The position numbers were made by a program, and so were the translations under genes. A DNA stretch of 64,000 bases, from the NCBI RefSeq assembly GCF_002994745.2, contig NC_037088.1, positions 54,279,897 to 54,343,896 on the forward strand. Reading direction: 5' to 3'. This DNA is from Rosa chinensis. Taxonomy: Eukaryota; Streptophyta; Magnoliopsida; Rosales; Rosaceae. The notes under the pieces were generated by a model that saw nothing but the letters and a program-made list of their open reading frames with translations, was not told the origin of the DNA and made no database searches. Shown here in pieces: positions 35,601 through 47,486 of this stretch (its first letter is position 1; the number at the start of each line of letters is the position of its first letter).

Positions 35601-38600
35601 AATTTGACTTTCTTATATACTTCCTAAGCTAGGTTGTGGAGAGTGAGGGAGATAGCTCCTTTAAGAGGTAAGATGTTTAGGACAAAGGCAGTCACCGAGG
35701 AATTGGATCTAGAGCGTAATTATGAATTTAGCAATTGATTTAGAAAGCACTGAAGTACATAATTCCCTAATAATGCGAGTTTGTTTTTGTGTCTGCAATT
35801 TAACGAAGTTAGATATGATTTTGTATATCAATTTGGATAGGACAATCATAGTATGAATTGTTTTCTTTTGTTTGGCAGCTATACCTTTACACACCCATTA
35901 AGGCTTAGTTTCTGCATTTATCCTAAACAGAAATGATCAACTGTGTATATTCAAACTAGAGTATCTTTACGAAATAGTATTAGTCGACTCCAATATATTA
36001 AAATAGGCACCCACTGCTAAATCATTTTGGTGTCCTCTGCATTTTGTTGATCCAATCTGAATTAGTTCCATTTGAGTTTGCCTTTTTCTCTGTCAATGAT
36101 TACAATTGTCGTCTATCACAATTTGTATCAGTCAATGAGTTATTGAGTATAGAAGGAAACTGATTATAAATTGTGAGATAAGTTTTATAAACTGATTATA
36201 AAATCAGGCATGGGAGTTGATGATTCTGAAATTGATGCTATAATAAGCATTTATTGAAATTTCATCCTTATCTGTCATATTGTCCGATTACTTTAGTTCA
36301 TTTAGTAAATTGCAATTATGTTACTACGTATGTAAGTTTAGGCAATAGTACAGTTGTCTACAGCCCACTCTGCAGTACCTTTAGCATCCGACCTATGGTC
36401 AAAATTAATATCCATCATAGATTGAAAGTAATTAAGTATAGGCAATGTATTGAGTATGGAAGGAAACTGATCATAAATTGTAAGATCAAACTAAAATTCC
36501 GATGTTCGTATAGTCTGAACAATAAATGAATCAAATATTTCTGTCTGGCCTCTGATATCAAAACTAACTTCTTTTTCTTTTTCTTTTTTCGCATACAGAA
36601 ACTTTGTATTGAAATTAGTGTTTGTAGTTTAACAATCAATTTCAATGTTTCATTGTTGTTTTATTTGGCTTCTACAGATTTTATGCAAAAGAATCTTAGC
36701 ATTGTTTTGCTGCTGCTGTTCCTATGTCTATCGATCAGTGTTATCTTACTTTTTTATTGTTATTCAGCTATACACTGTAAAATTATATTAGATAATTTTT
36801 CCACTTAGTTTATAGTGTGTATACTGATGGTATTATTAAATTCTCTGATTGTTGCCACTATATTTTGCAGATTTTAGGAACAGTTTGCAGGCGGGTTCTT
36901 CAGTTGTCTTGCATTCAGGTATAGATTTTCAAATTCTTTGTATACAAAATGTAGTTGGTGTGCTTTAGATATTAGAAATCACTGTTTTCAGTAGTTTTGG
37001 TAATAAAGAATTGATATTTCTGATTGGCCTGGTCTATTCAAATTGTTGTTATGATTTTCAAATGGATTTTAAAAAACATCTCTTGCTTATTGAAATCAAC
37101 CATTTAAGTTGGTTTCAACTGTTTTCACTCTCTCTGTCTAATGTTAAACTCAATTTTACAAATGCATATACTTAATTAACTTTGATTGCCTTACTCTAGA
37201 TTTGTATTAGCTCTCTGCCAAATTCTGTTAGTATTTTGATCTTAAGCATTTTTTTTGTTTTTTTTTTTGAACACCTTAAAATTAATCTGCAATAAATTCA
37301 TATTTATAAACTTTATACGTTTTTTTACACCTGTTTTGAGCCTTTCATTATACAATGAATTGAGCCTTTTTCTTTTGCTTTTCCACATGAATATTGTTGA
37401 GTTTTGGTTCTTCAATCTGAATCACATTTGTTTCTTTTTTATTACTCAGGAAATTTATGCAAGCTTCAATAAGATGTTCTCATTTTTTGTCTTATTAAGT
37501 TTAAGATTAGCTTCTGATGGGTTAAGTTTTTTGATGCTGGCTTTGTTTTGGATTACTTGCCTTTGATCCATAAAGTCATTAGTTCCTGTGACTTTAAGTC
37601 AGAAGTTAAAACATTGATCGCCTGTTTCTGCGATATCATTCTTTAAATTCTACATGTGTGTATTCTTCTCTGGAAACAAGAACTCCAAATACAGATTAAT
37701 ACAAAGAATTAGTATTTGTTGATATGTTATTGATATTGTTGCTGTGGTCTTATCAAAACAAGTACTCCGCATTAAGGTTTTGATTTCGTCGTGTTCTACA
37801 GTCAGACATTAAGTAGCTTTTGATAATCATTATTAATCCCTGAAAATGCTTATGGTCTTTTTACTCTGGAAAGTTGTTTGTTGCTGTATGTTGGTGTGGA
37901 ACAAAGATAGTTAACATTCAAAATTTTGGAAATTAAAATGTCAGCTTTCTAATTTAACAATTCGAGTTCTGCACCAAACTCCCAAAATGTAGAAATAAGT
38001 GTAGGAATGTGTTTTCAGCTGTCCTTGCCTTAAAACACCATGTTTATTTCAACAATCTTGATTGGAGCCAATAAACAATTGATAATTGTTTAACATCTCT
38101 AATTTGTCTATTTATGCAGGTCTGCTATAGGAATACTGAGGCAACGATTACGGATTTTGTAGACATTGAATCGACATCACTGTTGACTGAAGGTAAAAAT
38201 TTTCAGTGGTTCATTTTTCTGTTTATGGGGCTCTGATGGTTGATGCATGCTATATATTCCTTTACTTGATGTTTTGACTTTCGATTTGGTTTGATTTGTT
38301 TTTCTGTTTACAATGTTTGCTTTATTCCTATGTTTGTTTGTTGCTACATTTCCAATCTGTAATATAGATAGAGTTTCTAAATTCTTTCTTCTTTTTTTCG
38401 AAAGGGAAAAAAAAAGGCAAAAAGGAGGACAAGATTTAAGCCTTTGGTAATGAATACCCATGTTTTGTGAAAATTTTCATTCAGGGGAACCAACCCATTT
38501 TTATTTATCTTTAGTAGAGTTGAATTTTTATTTTGTACTTCACCTCAGTTTGTTTTTGGTTTTGGAATTGTTAATATGGTTTGTATTCATGGTATAGATT

Positions 38601-39973
38601 TTATAAATGTTAATACGGTTTGTATTGATGCTAATCATATTTTGGATTATTCTTATGTCTCAGTTTTTTATTCCATGTTTACTTCTACTTTATAAATGTT
38701 AATATGGTTTGTATTGGTGCTGACCATGGTTCCGAACTAACTGTTTCCAAACTTTGCAAATAGGTTGACATTCACGTTCCAGTCCAGTTGCAAATCAGAG
38801 TTTCTTTATTGATAGAACCATGTCAATTGAAAGGTATTAATTTTTATTCTATACTGCCTCTGTTTTTCTTTTTTTCGGTGAAACTATTCTTATGTTTCAT
38901 TCATGTCTGTAATAGATATCTTTGTTATTTAATGTTGGAATTTACATCTTCAGCTGGAATATGGAATTATGGACCATCACATAAACAAATAAAATAACCA
39001 GTTCAATTGTGAGTGGACAGGCTTTTTGGAGTGCCAAACTTCTTTATCTTCATTGAACATTTTGATTGTTTTGGTTTTTTCCTTTGTGTTCTTAAGCCGA
39101 GTATGAAAGAACTTTGCTTGCAGTTTGTTAATTAAGCCTTCTTTTGTGTTATGTATATCAGAACATTCATTCTTCTCTTTTTTTTCTTTCTTCTTTTCTT
39201 CTCTTTTCATATTTAGACAAGGATCCCACTGTTAAGAACTTCTATCCTCCAGCTCTGTTGTTGTTGTTTTTTGTTTGTTAATTTTTTTTTGTTTGGTTGG
39301 GTACTACAAATGCTTAGATAGCAGCACATTTAATTGGAACTCCTCTTTCAAATTGCAATGATACCACTGATTCATTCTTTTTTGTTTAATTCACAAAATA
39401 CTTTCAATTTATTTCTGTACGTAAAAGGCAGTATACCCCAATTGTATTACGAAGTACCAAAGGTTGTAGCTGACCGGCCTCTTTTCTGCAGGTTTAAAAC
39501 GGAACAGCAGCTAAATTGTCAAAGCTCTACAGTTTAAAATCAAGGGTGAGGCATTTTGTTTTATATTGCTTGCTTGCACCTTTTGTTTTGTTTGTGTTGG
39601 CTAAACAGAGAAATAGAGGTTGGTTTTTTTTATCTCATTTCATTAGATTTTGATTAAACAAACCTACCCCTAAATTTACAAGTGATAGCGGTAGACAATA
39701 TACCAGTATCTAAGGTTTCTATAATAGGCATTCTGCATTCATCATTATTTGAAAAGAATCTGTCAGTATAATTTGTATTCAGTACATCATCTGAATGCCA
39801 ACAGTTCCGGGAATATTGTAGGGCAGGAAATGGAGAGTGGTACGTAATCACATAGTTACGTATCTTCCGGTATAAAGAATCACAGCTGTGGCTTCATATA
39901 TATTTTAAAGGAAACGTTAGCTAAATGCTTTTCAGATTCATTATCAGCTTCTCCTTTATTATTATTATTATTA

Positions 39974-40004
<31 letters not shown>

Positions 40005-40123
40005 AGGAGGTTATTGTTTGGAACAGCACACCAGAGGATCACATGATGATTGTTACTGATATTCGAATTAGAACAAATCTCCTGAACAGAAAATGAACCA
40101 AGTATGATGGTAGAGTTCATGTA
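32615..40123. other. Helitron interior without recognisable genes
   Basis: AT-rich, with alternating T-rich and short GC-balanced tracts that look like decayed introns and exons. Small tandem duplications occur at 33039/33105 (66 bp), about 34267/34397 (130 bp), 35220/35326 (106 bp, with a third diverged copy near 33870) and 36130/36435. A minus frame at 32689-32952 has no known motif. Confidence 0.45.
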
Positions 40124-40236
40124 AGTTCAGATTCGATGAGTAAAATAGAGGCTAAACTTGAAGCTGAATTTCAAAGGTTGGGGCTAAACAGGAATACTTC
40201 TACTTTGGAGAGAAGATGAACTGATCTTGATGAGGT
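40124..40236 (+). pseudogene. POLAR-like protein fragment
   Basis: The frame reads SSDSMSKIEAKLEAEFQRLG and LNRNTSTLERR, then a stop and TDLDEV. This resembles the conserved IEAELEAELERLGLN-SSLERRLSDLVELD motif of plant POLAR / POLAR-like proteins (cell-polarity factors). Single stop; no other part of the gene is recognised nearby. Confidence 0.5.
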
Positions 40237-40926
40237 CAAAGTCTATGCTTATCATTGCAATTTTAAGTCTAAGCAGCACAAATTTATCTTTTAGTAATTA
40301 CACATCTGACTCTTTTCCTACAACTGAGGTAATAGTATATCATTTATGATGTAAAGAAAGTTGCTGCATTAGTTTGGTCGATTACTATACTAAAAAAGTA
40401 TTGTTGTTTTGTTCTCTAATTTTTATGCAGTATGACGAATTGGAAGAACTGGAGTGATCTGATTGCCAATGTATGAAATTAACAATGAGGTTTTGTTCGA
40501 ACACTATTATCTAATGTACTAAATATTGATTGTCTCTTTTGGTGGATTTATTTCAATTAGTTTTGAGTAGTATGTTTAAAGCCCATGAGACTTCAGTGCA
40601 TACATTTTAAAAGGTTTAAATAATTTCGCTGCAGTCCAAGCTGCTATCATCACAGTTGAAGGGGGTTATCCCCTGTGGAGATCTTCCCTTCCTGTCCAAG
40701 ACCATGAGTTGTTAAGAATGAAGGTGTGGTATAACAAATCATCTTATACTTGGTATCATATTTTTGCATAGAGGAGAAGAGGGAGAAAAAATTCTATAAT
40801 TTTTTTTTTGGGAATACGCCTTTGGTTTCTATTATGTAGCAGCTAATGTATAGCTTTCTTTAATCTTGAAAGATCTATTCTTTCTATTTATATAAAATTG
40901 ATTTTATCTTTTGAGATTGTTTGCAG

Positions 40927-41070
40927 ATCTATTAGAGTTTTGGTGAAAATTGAGAGCTTCGAAGCCATTCACAAGGCTTCCCATGGAGTCATGATTGCTC
41001 AGGTTGATCATGTAGCTTCTCAACTACTTGAATCAATGATTGAATACCCAACCCCAACACACGTTGAGGT
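40927..41070 (+). pseudogene. Plastidial pyruvate kinase fragment
   Basis: One exon bounded by TTTGCAG and GAG|GTACCA encodes [20 protein letters not shown], then [20 protein letters not shown] and YPTPTHVEV. It joins the KIES metal/substrate region to the [20 protein letters not shown] helix of the A domain; about 30 residues between them (normally DGIMVARGDLG to PVIVA) are lost without a frameshift. It cannot encode an active enzyme. It lies inside the Helitron in the element's orientation. Confidence 0.75.
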
Positions 41071-41766
41071 ACCACACTTAATTGTACTAATATTAATTTC
41101 CTCTATATTGAAGTCAAATGCAGTGCCATGATGAATACTAATATCCTCTGCTTTCATTGATCAGGAAAGGATATTTTTTCCTTGCCTTGGTGGTGAATTG
41201 GACAGTGAGTGTAATGAACCAGTTTCAATGAAACCGTGTGCTTCCCCATCATAGACTACACACAATCAAGAGGAGTTACTAGATTACAAAACACTATCAG
41301 AGGTTTTAAAGAGCTTGGAAAAGAAGGTGCCTAACTTGAAAATTTTCACATATGAACAATTGGATCAGTTGAAAAGAGTCGTCATCTTCACTGAATGGGA
41401 AGTGAGAATGTGACACAGAATTCATTTAGAAGTGGGGCAGAATATTTAACCTTTGAATGTTCTTTTCTGATTTTGGGTTGGTTTCTTATTTGAATCCTCT
41501 TTGTTTGATTTTTGTTAGTTGTTAGTTCAGTTAGGAGAAAAGCAATTTACAATTGTTATATGAGTAGAATGCATTTATACTACCTACGGCAAAGCGTGGT
41601 ATCGCGAGTTATGTTTATCTCAGATATACTGCATGTATGTCAACAATGGAAACTTGGAGTAGTAACTTCGATCATGGAGGTATTCGTCACCATAGATATC
41701 TCACTTTGCCTTTGATGCCAACGTGTTGTTCTTATTCAACAAGTCACAAGATATACTTTTTACAGT

Positions 41767-41917
41767 CTGGCTTATTTACACGACTCCATTGAACCAAAGT
41801 TGATGCATCGAGACATCAAGTGGAGGCTTCTTCTTGGCCACCAACTACTTTGTAAAAGAATATCTATTTGGGGATGAGAAAGAGCAGTTAATGACTTTGG
41901 TTTGCCAAATCAAGTCT
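41767..41917 (+). pseudogene. Receptor-like protein kinase fragment (catalytic loop)
   Basis: Reads LAYLHDSIEPKLMHRDIK, the HRD catalytic loop of plant receptor-like kinases (normally YLHE..P.IVHRDIKSSNILLD), then after a frame change NDFGLPNQV, like the DFGLAK activation segment. Only this core is present. Confidence 0.6.
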
Positions 41918-41951
41918 GACTGATAAGAAAATTGAATTCAAAAGGGAGTTC

Positions 41952-42136
41952 TGTCCAGGTGAGGTACTGCTAATGCCGCTGGATGCAACTGTTGCACAGC
42001 TAAAACAGAAAGCTGATTGTCTAGAGGGATACATATTCTATCACAGAACAATGTGGTAATGGAAATCAAGGGCTTGGAGGAATCAAATGATATGGAAGTA
42101 CTTTCTAGAGCAATTCAGTCAGGAACAGTTTGTGTC
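41952..42136 (+). pseudogene. PHD-finger protein fragment (At1g33420 / MMD1-like)
   Basis: Reads CPGEVLLMPLDATVAQLKQK, then after frame changes EIKGLEESNDMEVLSRAIQS with GTVCV. The family, plant PHD-finger proteins of the MS1/MMD1 group, has PLDATVGDLK followed by VE.I.G.E...D.EVL...VESG just before the C-terminal PHD finger. The finger itself is not visible. Confidence 0.55.
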
Positions 42137-42310
42137 TCTTCACAAAAATACTTTTGCAATTGATGTAATATATGGTATTTTATCAGTTTGATCAATAATA
42201 AAGTCATTTTTCCCGTTTTACAAAAAAAAAATAATTTCAATTATATATTTCATTATTGTAAATTATTACCAACAACAAATCCCGCAGCAAAGCGCGGGTA
42301 CCATTGCTCG

Positions 42311-42531
42311 TGACTATAAGTGGGCCAGAGCCTGTGGAACTCCGCCCTTATCTGGAACAGAGAACATATCTGGATCTGATACTGTTAATAATAGCAGAGG
42401 GGTGTTTATGTCAATTCTTATCTAACAGAAAAATTAATAAAAAACAATAAAACCTACTCCTGTAAATAACTTCTCACTCCCTATTAATAAAAAAATTCAA
42501 TTTTCACACACATAGTGTGTGGGGCATCTAG
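42311..42531 (+). mobile_element. 3' end of a second Helitron
   Basis: Hairpin CACACACATAGTGTGTG followed by GGGCAT and CTAG at 42528-42531 before a T. The 5' side is not seen; the larger element may have inserted into it. Confidence 0.55.
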
Positions 42532-42828
42532 TTATATTTAAAAGAAAAGACTTTGTTAGCTAAATCTTATATAATTAAGCCAATTCTCAAAGGAATGGTT
42601 AAATTTTTGAACTACCATATTTGTCCTCACATAATATAGATATTAATAAATAAATTATTTCTATATGAGGGTAAGATAGTCAATTACTGTGTCATATTTC
42701 AAAAATTTGCAATACTTCCCATTAAAAAAGGAGAAACTTCCCAAATATCAGGAAAGATAACTTTTTTAAATTAAAAAAATCAAAATAAAAGCCAATTGCC
42801 ATGTGCGGAGCACATGTTAAAGGGCTAG
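42532..42828 (+). mobile_element. Third small Helitron-like sequence
   Basis: Starts TATATTTAAAAGAAAAGACT and continues TTGTTAGC like the element at 9411. Ends with a hairpin ATGTGCGGAGCACAT, TTAAAGGG and CTAG (42825-42828) before a T. The first bases overlap the end of the previous one. Confidence 0.55.
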
Positions 42829-42858
42829 TTAGACATGAAAAAACAATAAAATCCATAG

Positions 42859-43033
42859 TGTTATAAACTAGAGAAAAATGTAGAGATAGAAAAGAGAAAC
42901 AGAGTATGGAGGAGGTAGAAGTGTCTAGTTTATTCTCATTAGACCCCTTTATATAGGAGTAGTGTTTACATCATAAGGACATAATTAATGAGTATTTACA
43001 GTGGACAACCACATTTATATAATATTTATAACA
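42859..43033 (-). repeat. 3' LTR of the copia-type element
   Basis: 175 bp, ends TG..CA with 9-bp inverted TGTTATAAA; identical to 47175-47349. Confidence 0.93.
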
Positions 43034-45753
43034 CTCCCCCTTGGATGTCCACCACTAAATGATATGGTGTTGGACGCGCTTAATGTTGCCTCGTCAAAAA
43101 CCTTGCCAGGTAACAAAAACCCAGTGGGACAAAAACAACCCTGGTCGAAGGAGAAAAAGAGTACAACGCGCATATGTCCTAGGTAGCATAATTTTGAATG
43201 CTCCCCCTGATGAGAATCTCCCCCTGATTGTTGCAAGCTTCAATCATGTATATAATAAAATACATGCACCATGTATATTAGATATGGTGTGTCGATCACA
43301 TAGGTGAGACTATGTGTGCTTTGCATAAAGGGGACTCATCATGAATTGCAATTCCTGCAAAAGTTAGGACATTACCAATAAACTATGATAATAATTCTTA
43401 CCTCAAGTAAAACCAATTTCATATGCTCAAATTATAGATAAAGATATTAGAAAAGAATAACAATATAAAGGAATAACAATTGACACATTTACCTTTATAC
43501 AATATTCCGAGCATTGAAATTTATGTATGGCATACTTAGCCATAAATATCAATTAGTGTAATTGATAATTTCATATAAGCTCAATATGAGCTCTAGACAA
43601 ATTCATAACTTCGCGAAAGTTAGAATATGTTGCAACATTGTGAGCATGATTCGAATTCGATTTCGTAGTCTTGTCATAGTACTCATTGAGGCAATAAGTC
43701 ACTTTGACCGTAATTGAATGAGTATGTATGAGCTTTAAACTTTTGATTCCATGAGTGAGCTTTAAGCTCATTCATTAATGGACTTGCCTTTGGCAATATG
43801 AATCGGTCAAGGATTTGATTAAGCAATATGCTTATAATGACACATAGGATTTGGGGATTTGCTTTTAGCAATTTTCCTTTAAGATCTTCATATTAGCCAA
43901 GACAACATGCCATAAGTCTCTCGTCAATATAACACTGTACTTATAGAAAAGTTGTCGCTTGGAGAAGAATGATAAGCCCATGTCTCTGTAAAGAGACTTG
44001 TGTCATAGTGATTTTAATTCAATGGAATGAACACCCTCTTATATTTTAGGGGTTATAAAGTCCAAATATTTCATCACGTTTCCAATAATCAAATTCATTG
44101 GAATTGCCTCTTTCCAATTTGGCCAATATTATAATTTGTCGACGTACACATCGAAACGTGGTATAGTATACAGCCCCTGATGATTTTCAGTAGCGCTACT
44201 ATAGATGAGATATCATCAAATTTCGATCTCACACATTCATATATGCATGCATTAGCTATAATAAGCTTTGTTGATATCAAATACTCATTCCTCTTTTAGG
44301 AATGTATTGTCTCTTTAGGACAAATTAATTAGAGAATGTGGATATTTGTATAATCTCATGAAGAGTGTTATAGGGCTTGTATAATATTCCTTTAAAGGGA
44401 GATTAAAACATTGGACTTAGTGGATATATCCCACATAATTCACGCCGTTACATTAGTCTTTCCTCCCCCTAACGGCGGGAAGACTATCAGATTTGACCAC
44501 ACAAAAATATGTGTTCATAAATATTGGATTGAAAATCTATTGGTGGGTGGCGGGCCCAAACCAATTTTTAGGTGAAGAAGATAATGAATTGAGATTTTTT
44601 CTCAAAATTAAAATGAGACATGGTGAATAGATATTACACACCAATTCATGTCGTTTTTCATAAACGATATTGCTCCCCTTAATGGCGGGAGGATTGTCCC
44701 ATTAAAGTGACAACTCGCCAAATTATAATATCCTCGTTAGGAAAGTTTGCAATTATTGTTGTATTAAACAACAATGTAGAGTATGTATGTAGATGAGTCT
44801 ACATGACATTGTAATGACACATTAGTCACGCCAAAATAAATTTATTTGGCTTAATGAAAATTTTAATTCATGATATAGTATACAGTAGTATACTCATAGT
44901 TGATTAATACAACTTAATTTAGATGAAAATTTCATCACCAAATATATGCAATGCATTCCACATATGTAACATAATATGAGCTCAATTGGAGTCGGCCATC
45001 AATCAAGATCTGCAGCTCTTGAGATGATTGTTACCTTAGCTTTTAGAAGCATCAATTGTGAAAAATTATCAACAATTGCAATGGATCATGTCCATAGTTG
45101 CATTATATGCATGCAAGACAACTATGTTTGTCATTATATTTATTATAAACATTCATGGTTCAAATTGAATTTATTAATGAACACGTTGTTCATATTATTG
45201 TTTGACACTGAAAACAAATGTCAAAATTATATACTCAATTTGAGTCTAGGACAGTAGTCCATATGAGTATAAGCATATACTCCAATAATAATAGATTTAG
45301 GGATCAGAGCCCTCATACTCAAAACATTTGGTTTGAGTCTTCACGATTAGAAACATGTTCTAAAAGTGGAGTGAACAAAGATTCACATGTACTCATAAAG
45401 AGAAGGGACAAAGGTCCTGACATAATTGGAGATCAAGAAACAAGAGGTTTCGTTCTATTTGATTGTATAACAATCAGTTCAAGTCCACATGTAATTGGAT
45501 CAAGAAACATGTAGTTTCGATCTCATTATAAAGTGACAATTTTATATCAAATTATCAGATAAGATAATAAGAGGAAATTAATTTAAAGTTGTCAAACTCA
45601 TGAAAATACATACCTCGATTCTGTTGAAAATATAATTGATATTTTTGATACCAATATGTGAGTACCATATGCCAAAAAAAAAAAAAGGGTACTCATTTAG
45701 AGTCAATAATTGATAAATGCATTAATATAACATTATAACAAAATAATCAAAAA

Positions 45754-45827
45754 TCCGTTGTAGTGTAGTTGGTTAGGATATTTGGTTCTCATCAAAAAAG
45801 ACCTGGGTTCAAGTCCCAGCGATGGAA
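45754..45827 (+). tRNA. tRNA-Glu(CTC)-like sequence inside the retrotransposon
   Basis: Starts TCCGTTGTAGTGTAGTTGG and ends with the T arm CTGGGTTCAAGTCCCAG and CGATGGA. The acceptor stem pairs over 7 positions with two G-T pairs, the T stem pairs perfectly, box B GGTTCAAGTCC is intact, and the 7-nt anticodon loop TTCTCAT gives anticodon CTC. The anticodon stem (TTTGG/CAAAA) has one mismatch. It lies antisense to the element's genes. Probably a captured, slightly decayed tRNA gene. Confidence 0.7.
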
Positions 45828-46390
45828 AAATAAATTTTGTTATTTTTTCACAAACGACATAATCATATGAGGTAGATATGACAAAAATAATCATAAATAA
45901 TAAATGTTCATTATGATCACATAAAATAAATAACTATGGTAAGTATCAAATAATGATAATAAAATGAGTTATTAATAACAATAACTACTAGATAATGACA
46001 ATTAAAAACATTATCATGATAATTGTAGCTCGTGCAACAAATACTCATAACAAATTCAGTTATGAAAGATTTGTGATAAAGGTAATTTAAACATAATAAA
46101 TATGATTAAACAGATAACGATAATACAACATAATTACGTTTAATCGGTGCCAAAATATAGGCTTAAAATGACTAAACAAAATAAATAGAGACAAAAAAAA
46201 CCGCCTAAACATAGGCTTAAAATTTATCGGTGTCAAGAAAATTGGCGCTGATCATGTAATCAATATGTTTTCCATTGTCCACAAAAAAAATCAGAGACTT
46301 TGAGCTTGTTATCTTCACTGACAGATTCTCCACATAATTTTAGTTGGGAGATAATCATATGATTAACGGAATTGAAAATCAGTGACAGAT

Positions 46391-46711
46391 TTAAAGTTCT
46401 GAAGGCGCAAAATGCGTCCATTCATATCGTGCTCTAGATAGAACAATGGTTTTCTGGTGAGCAAATCGATCAGCCAATGTTTGCCAAATCTCAAGTGGAT
46501 CTTTCACCTTAAGGTAATCATCTTTTAGGATTTTATCAAGATGATAACGCAAGAAAAACATAGGTTTGGCGGGATCTTGCACAGATGACTTATTGTCAAC
46601 TTTGATGGCATTAATTTCCAAGGTTTTTAGCCATAAGGTGAATTTCAGCATCAAATAGTTCTTGCCAGAAATTTTAAGAGGATCAAAGTCCAATTTTGTT
46701 AGATGCGTCAT
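46391..46711 (-). CDS. Copia-type Gag fragment
   Basis: 106 aa from ATG at 46711: MTHLTKLDFDPLKISGKNYL, then AKPMFFLRYHLDKILKDDYL and DPLEIWQTLADRFAHQKTI, the pattern of the N-terminal Gag of plant copia elements (KLEF.ALD..GKNYL, LRHHLDE.LK.EYL). The frame stops at 46391 before any zinc knuckle, so the protein is shorter than a full Gag. Gag forms the particle that packages element RNA. About 460 bp of leader separate it from the 5' LTR. Confidence 0.8.
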   Translation of the reverse strand: MTHLTKLDFDPLKISGKNYLMLKFTLWLKTLEINAIKVDNKSSVQDPAKPMFFLRYHLDKILKDDYLKVKDPLEIWQTLADRFAHQKTIVLSRARYEWTHFAPSEL

Positions 46712-47174
46712 CTTTCTACAAACAGAAAAGATGAGATATATTAGGATCCATAATTATTAGAACAATATGTTCTGTGAAAAATTCATATACGAAACAAAGG
46801 TTTTGAAGAGTTCATAAATATGAACAATGGATCCCATAGGGAACACACGAGAAAAACATTCGTGTGATGTCTATAGAGCCATAGGTCTAAGACTACTCGG
46901 TCAGTGGACTCGAGTCTTGACTTTTGGAACAATGGTTCTCAAAGTCGAATATGAAGCATAAATCTCAACAATTAGATTATATAAAAGATACATACAAATA
47001 TATGTAAATGATCGCATAAAGAAAATTGATATTCATCTATAGAGAAAAATAGAAACTCATAGATCATTTGCCTTGGTATAAGCAACTATGTTGCACCATA
47101 AGACTTGCAGATCATCATGGAGTTCAAAGAAGAAGAAGAAGAAGAAAAATAAGAGCAACTTCGTGCTGATAACG

Positions 47175-47349
47175 TGTTATAAACTAGAGAAAAATGTAGA
47201 GATAGAAAAGAGAAACAGAGTATGGAGGAGGTAGAAGTGTCTAGTTTATTCTCATTAGACCCCTTTATATAGGAGTAGTGTTTACATCATAAGGACATAA
47301 TTAATGAGTATTTACAGTGGACAACCACATTTATATAATATTTATAACA
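47175..47349 (-). repeat. 5' LTR of the copia-type element
   Basis: Identical partner of 42859-43033. The internal sequence next to it on the minus strand is CGTTATCAGCACGAAG, the probable primer-binding site. Confidence 0.93.
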
Positions 47350-47478
47350 CATAGACCTTAGTTAACTTTTAATAATTGAGTGGTAGTTTGGTAAATAGTA
47401 AAATAGAATTTTCTTAAGAGACGTGTAAAGCATCGTCCAGAAAGAGAGAAAAAAACAAAAACAAAAAACTCAAAACTG

Positions 47479-47486
47479 TATAAAAG
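47479..47486 (+). promoter_or_regulatory. TATA box of gene X copy 2
   Basis: TATAAAAG in the same GCATCCATCC context as copy 1, about 109 bp before the ATG. The copia element ends only 130 bp upstream of it. Confidence 0.65.

Larger units (their letters stand above)
32224..42310 (+). mobile_element. Probable 10-kb gene-capturing Helitron
   Basis: Left end TTATACTATATATAAAGGG follows an A and resembles Helitron 5' ends (TCTATACTATATATAAAG). Right end: a hairpin CCCGCAGCAAAGCGCGGG (42281-42298), then GTACCATTG and CTCG at 42307-42310 before a T; CTCG differs by one base from the usual CTAG. Inside are many intron-like T-rich tracts, several tandem repeats and, in the last 2.2 kb, four plus-strand gene fragments. 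No Rep/helicase protein is visible, so it is non-autonomous. The ends could belong to different elements; extent is inference. Confidence 0.5.
42859..47349 (-). mobile_element. Recent non-autonomous copia-type LTR retrotransposon
   Basis: Two 175-bp LTRs (TGTTATAAA..TTTATAACA) are identical base for base, with a 5-bp duplication CATAG (42854-42858, 47350-47354). A polypurine tract CCAAGGGGGAG lies by the 3' LTR (minus strand, 43034-43044). The only coding region is a Gag-like frame at 46391-46711; 43.1-46.3 kb is AT-rich and has no RT or integrase. Total 4491 bp. Identical LTRs show a young insertion. Confidence 0.93.

Noticed and set aside
41223..41405. Frame EELLDYKTLSEVLKSLEKKV as another captured gene
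   Set aside because: Reads well for about 45 residues but I could not assign it to a family.
42527..42545. Exact 5' start of the third Helitron at TCTAGTTATATTT
   Set aside because: It would overlap the CTAG end of the preceding one; start set at 42532 but remains uncertain.
45754..45827. Functional chromosomal tRNA-Glu gene
   Set aside because: The anticodon stem mismatch and location inside a young retrotransposon favour a captured relic; reported as tRNA-like only.
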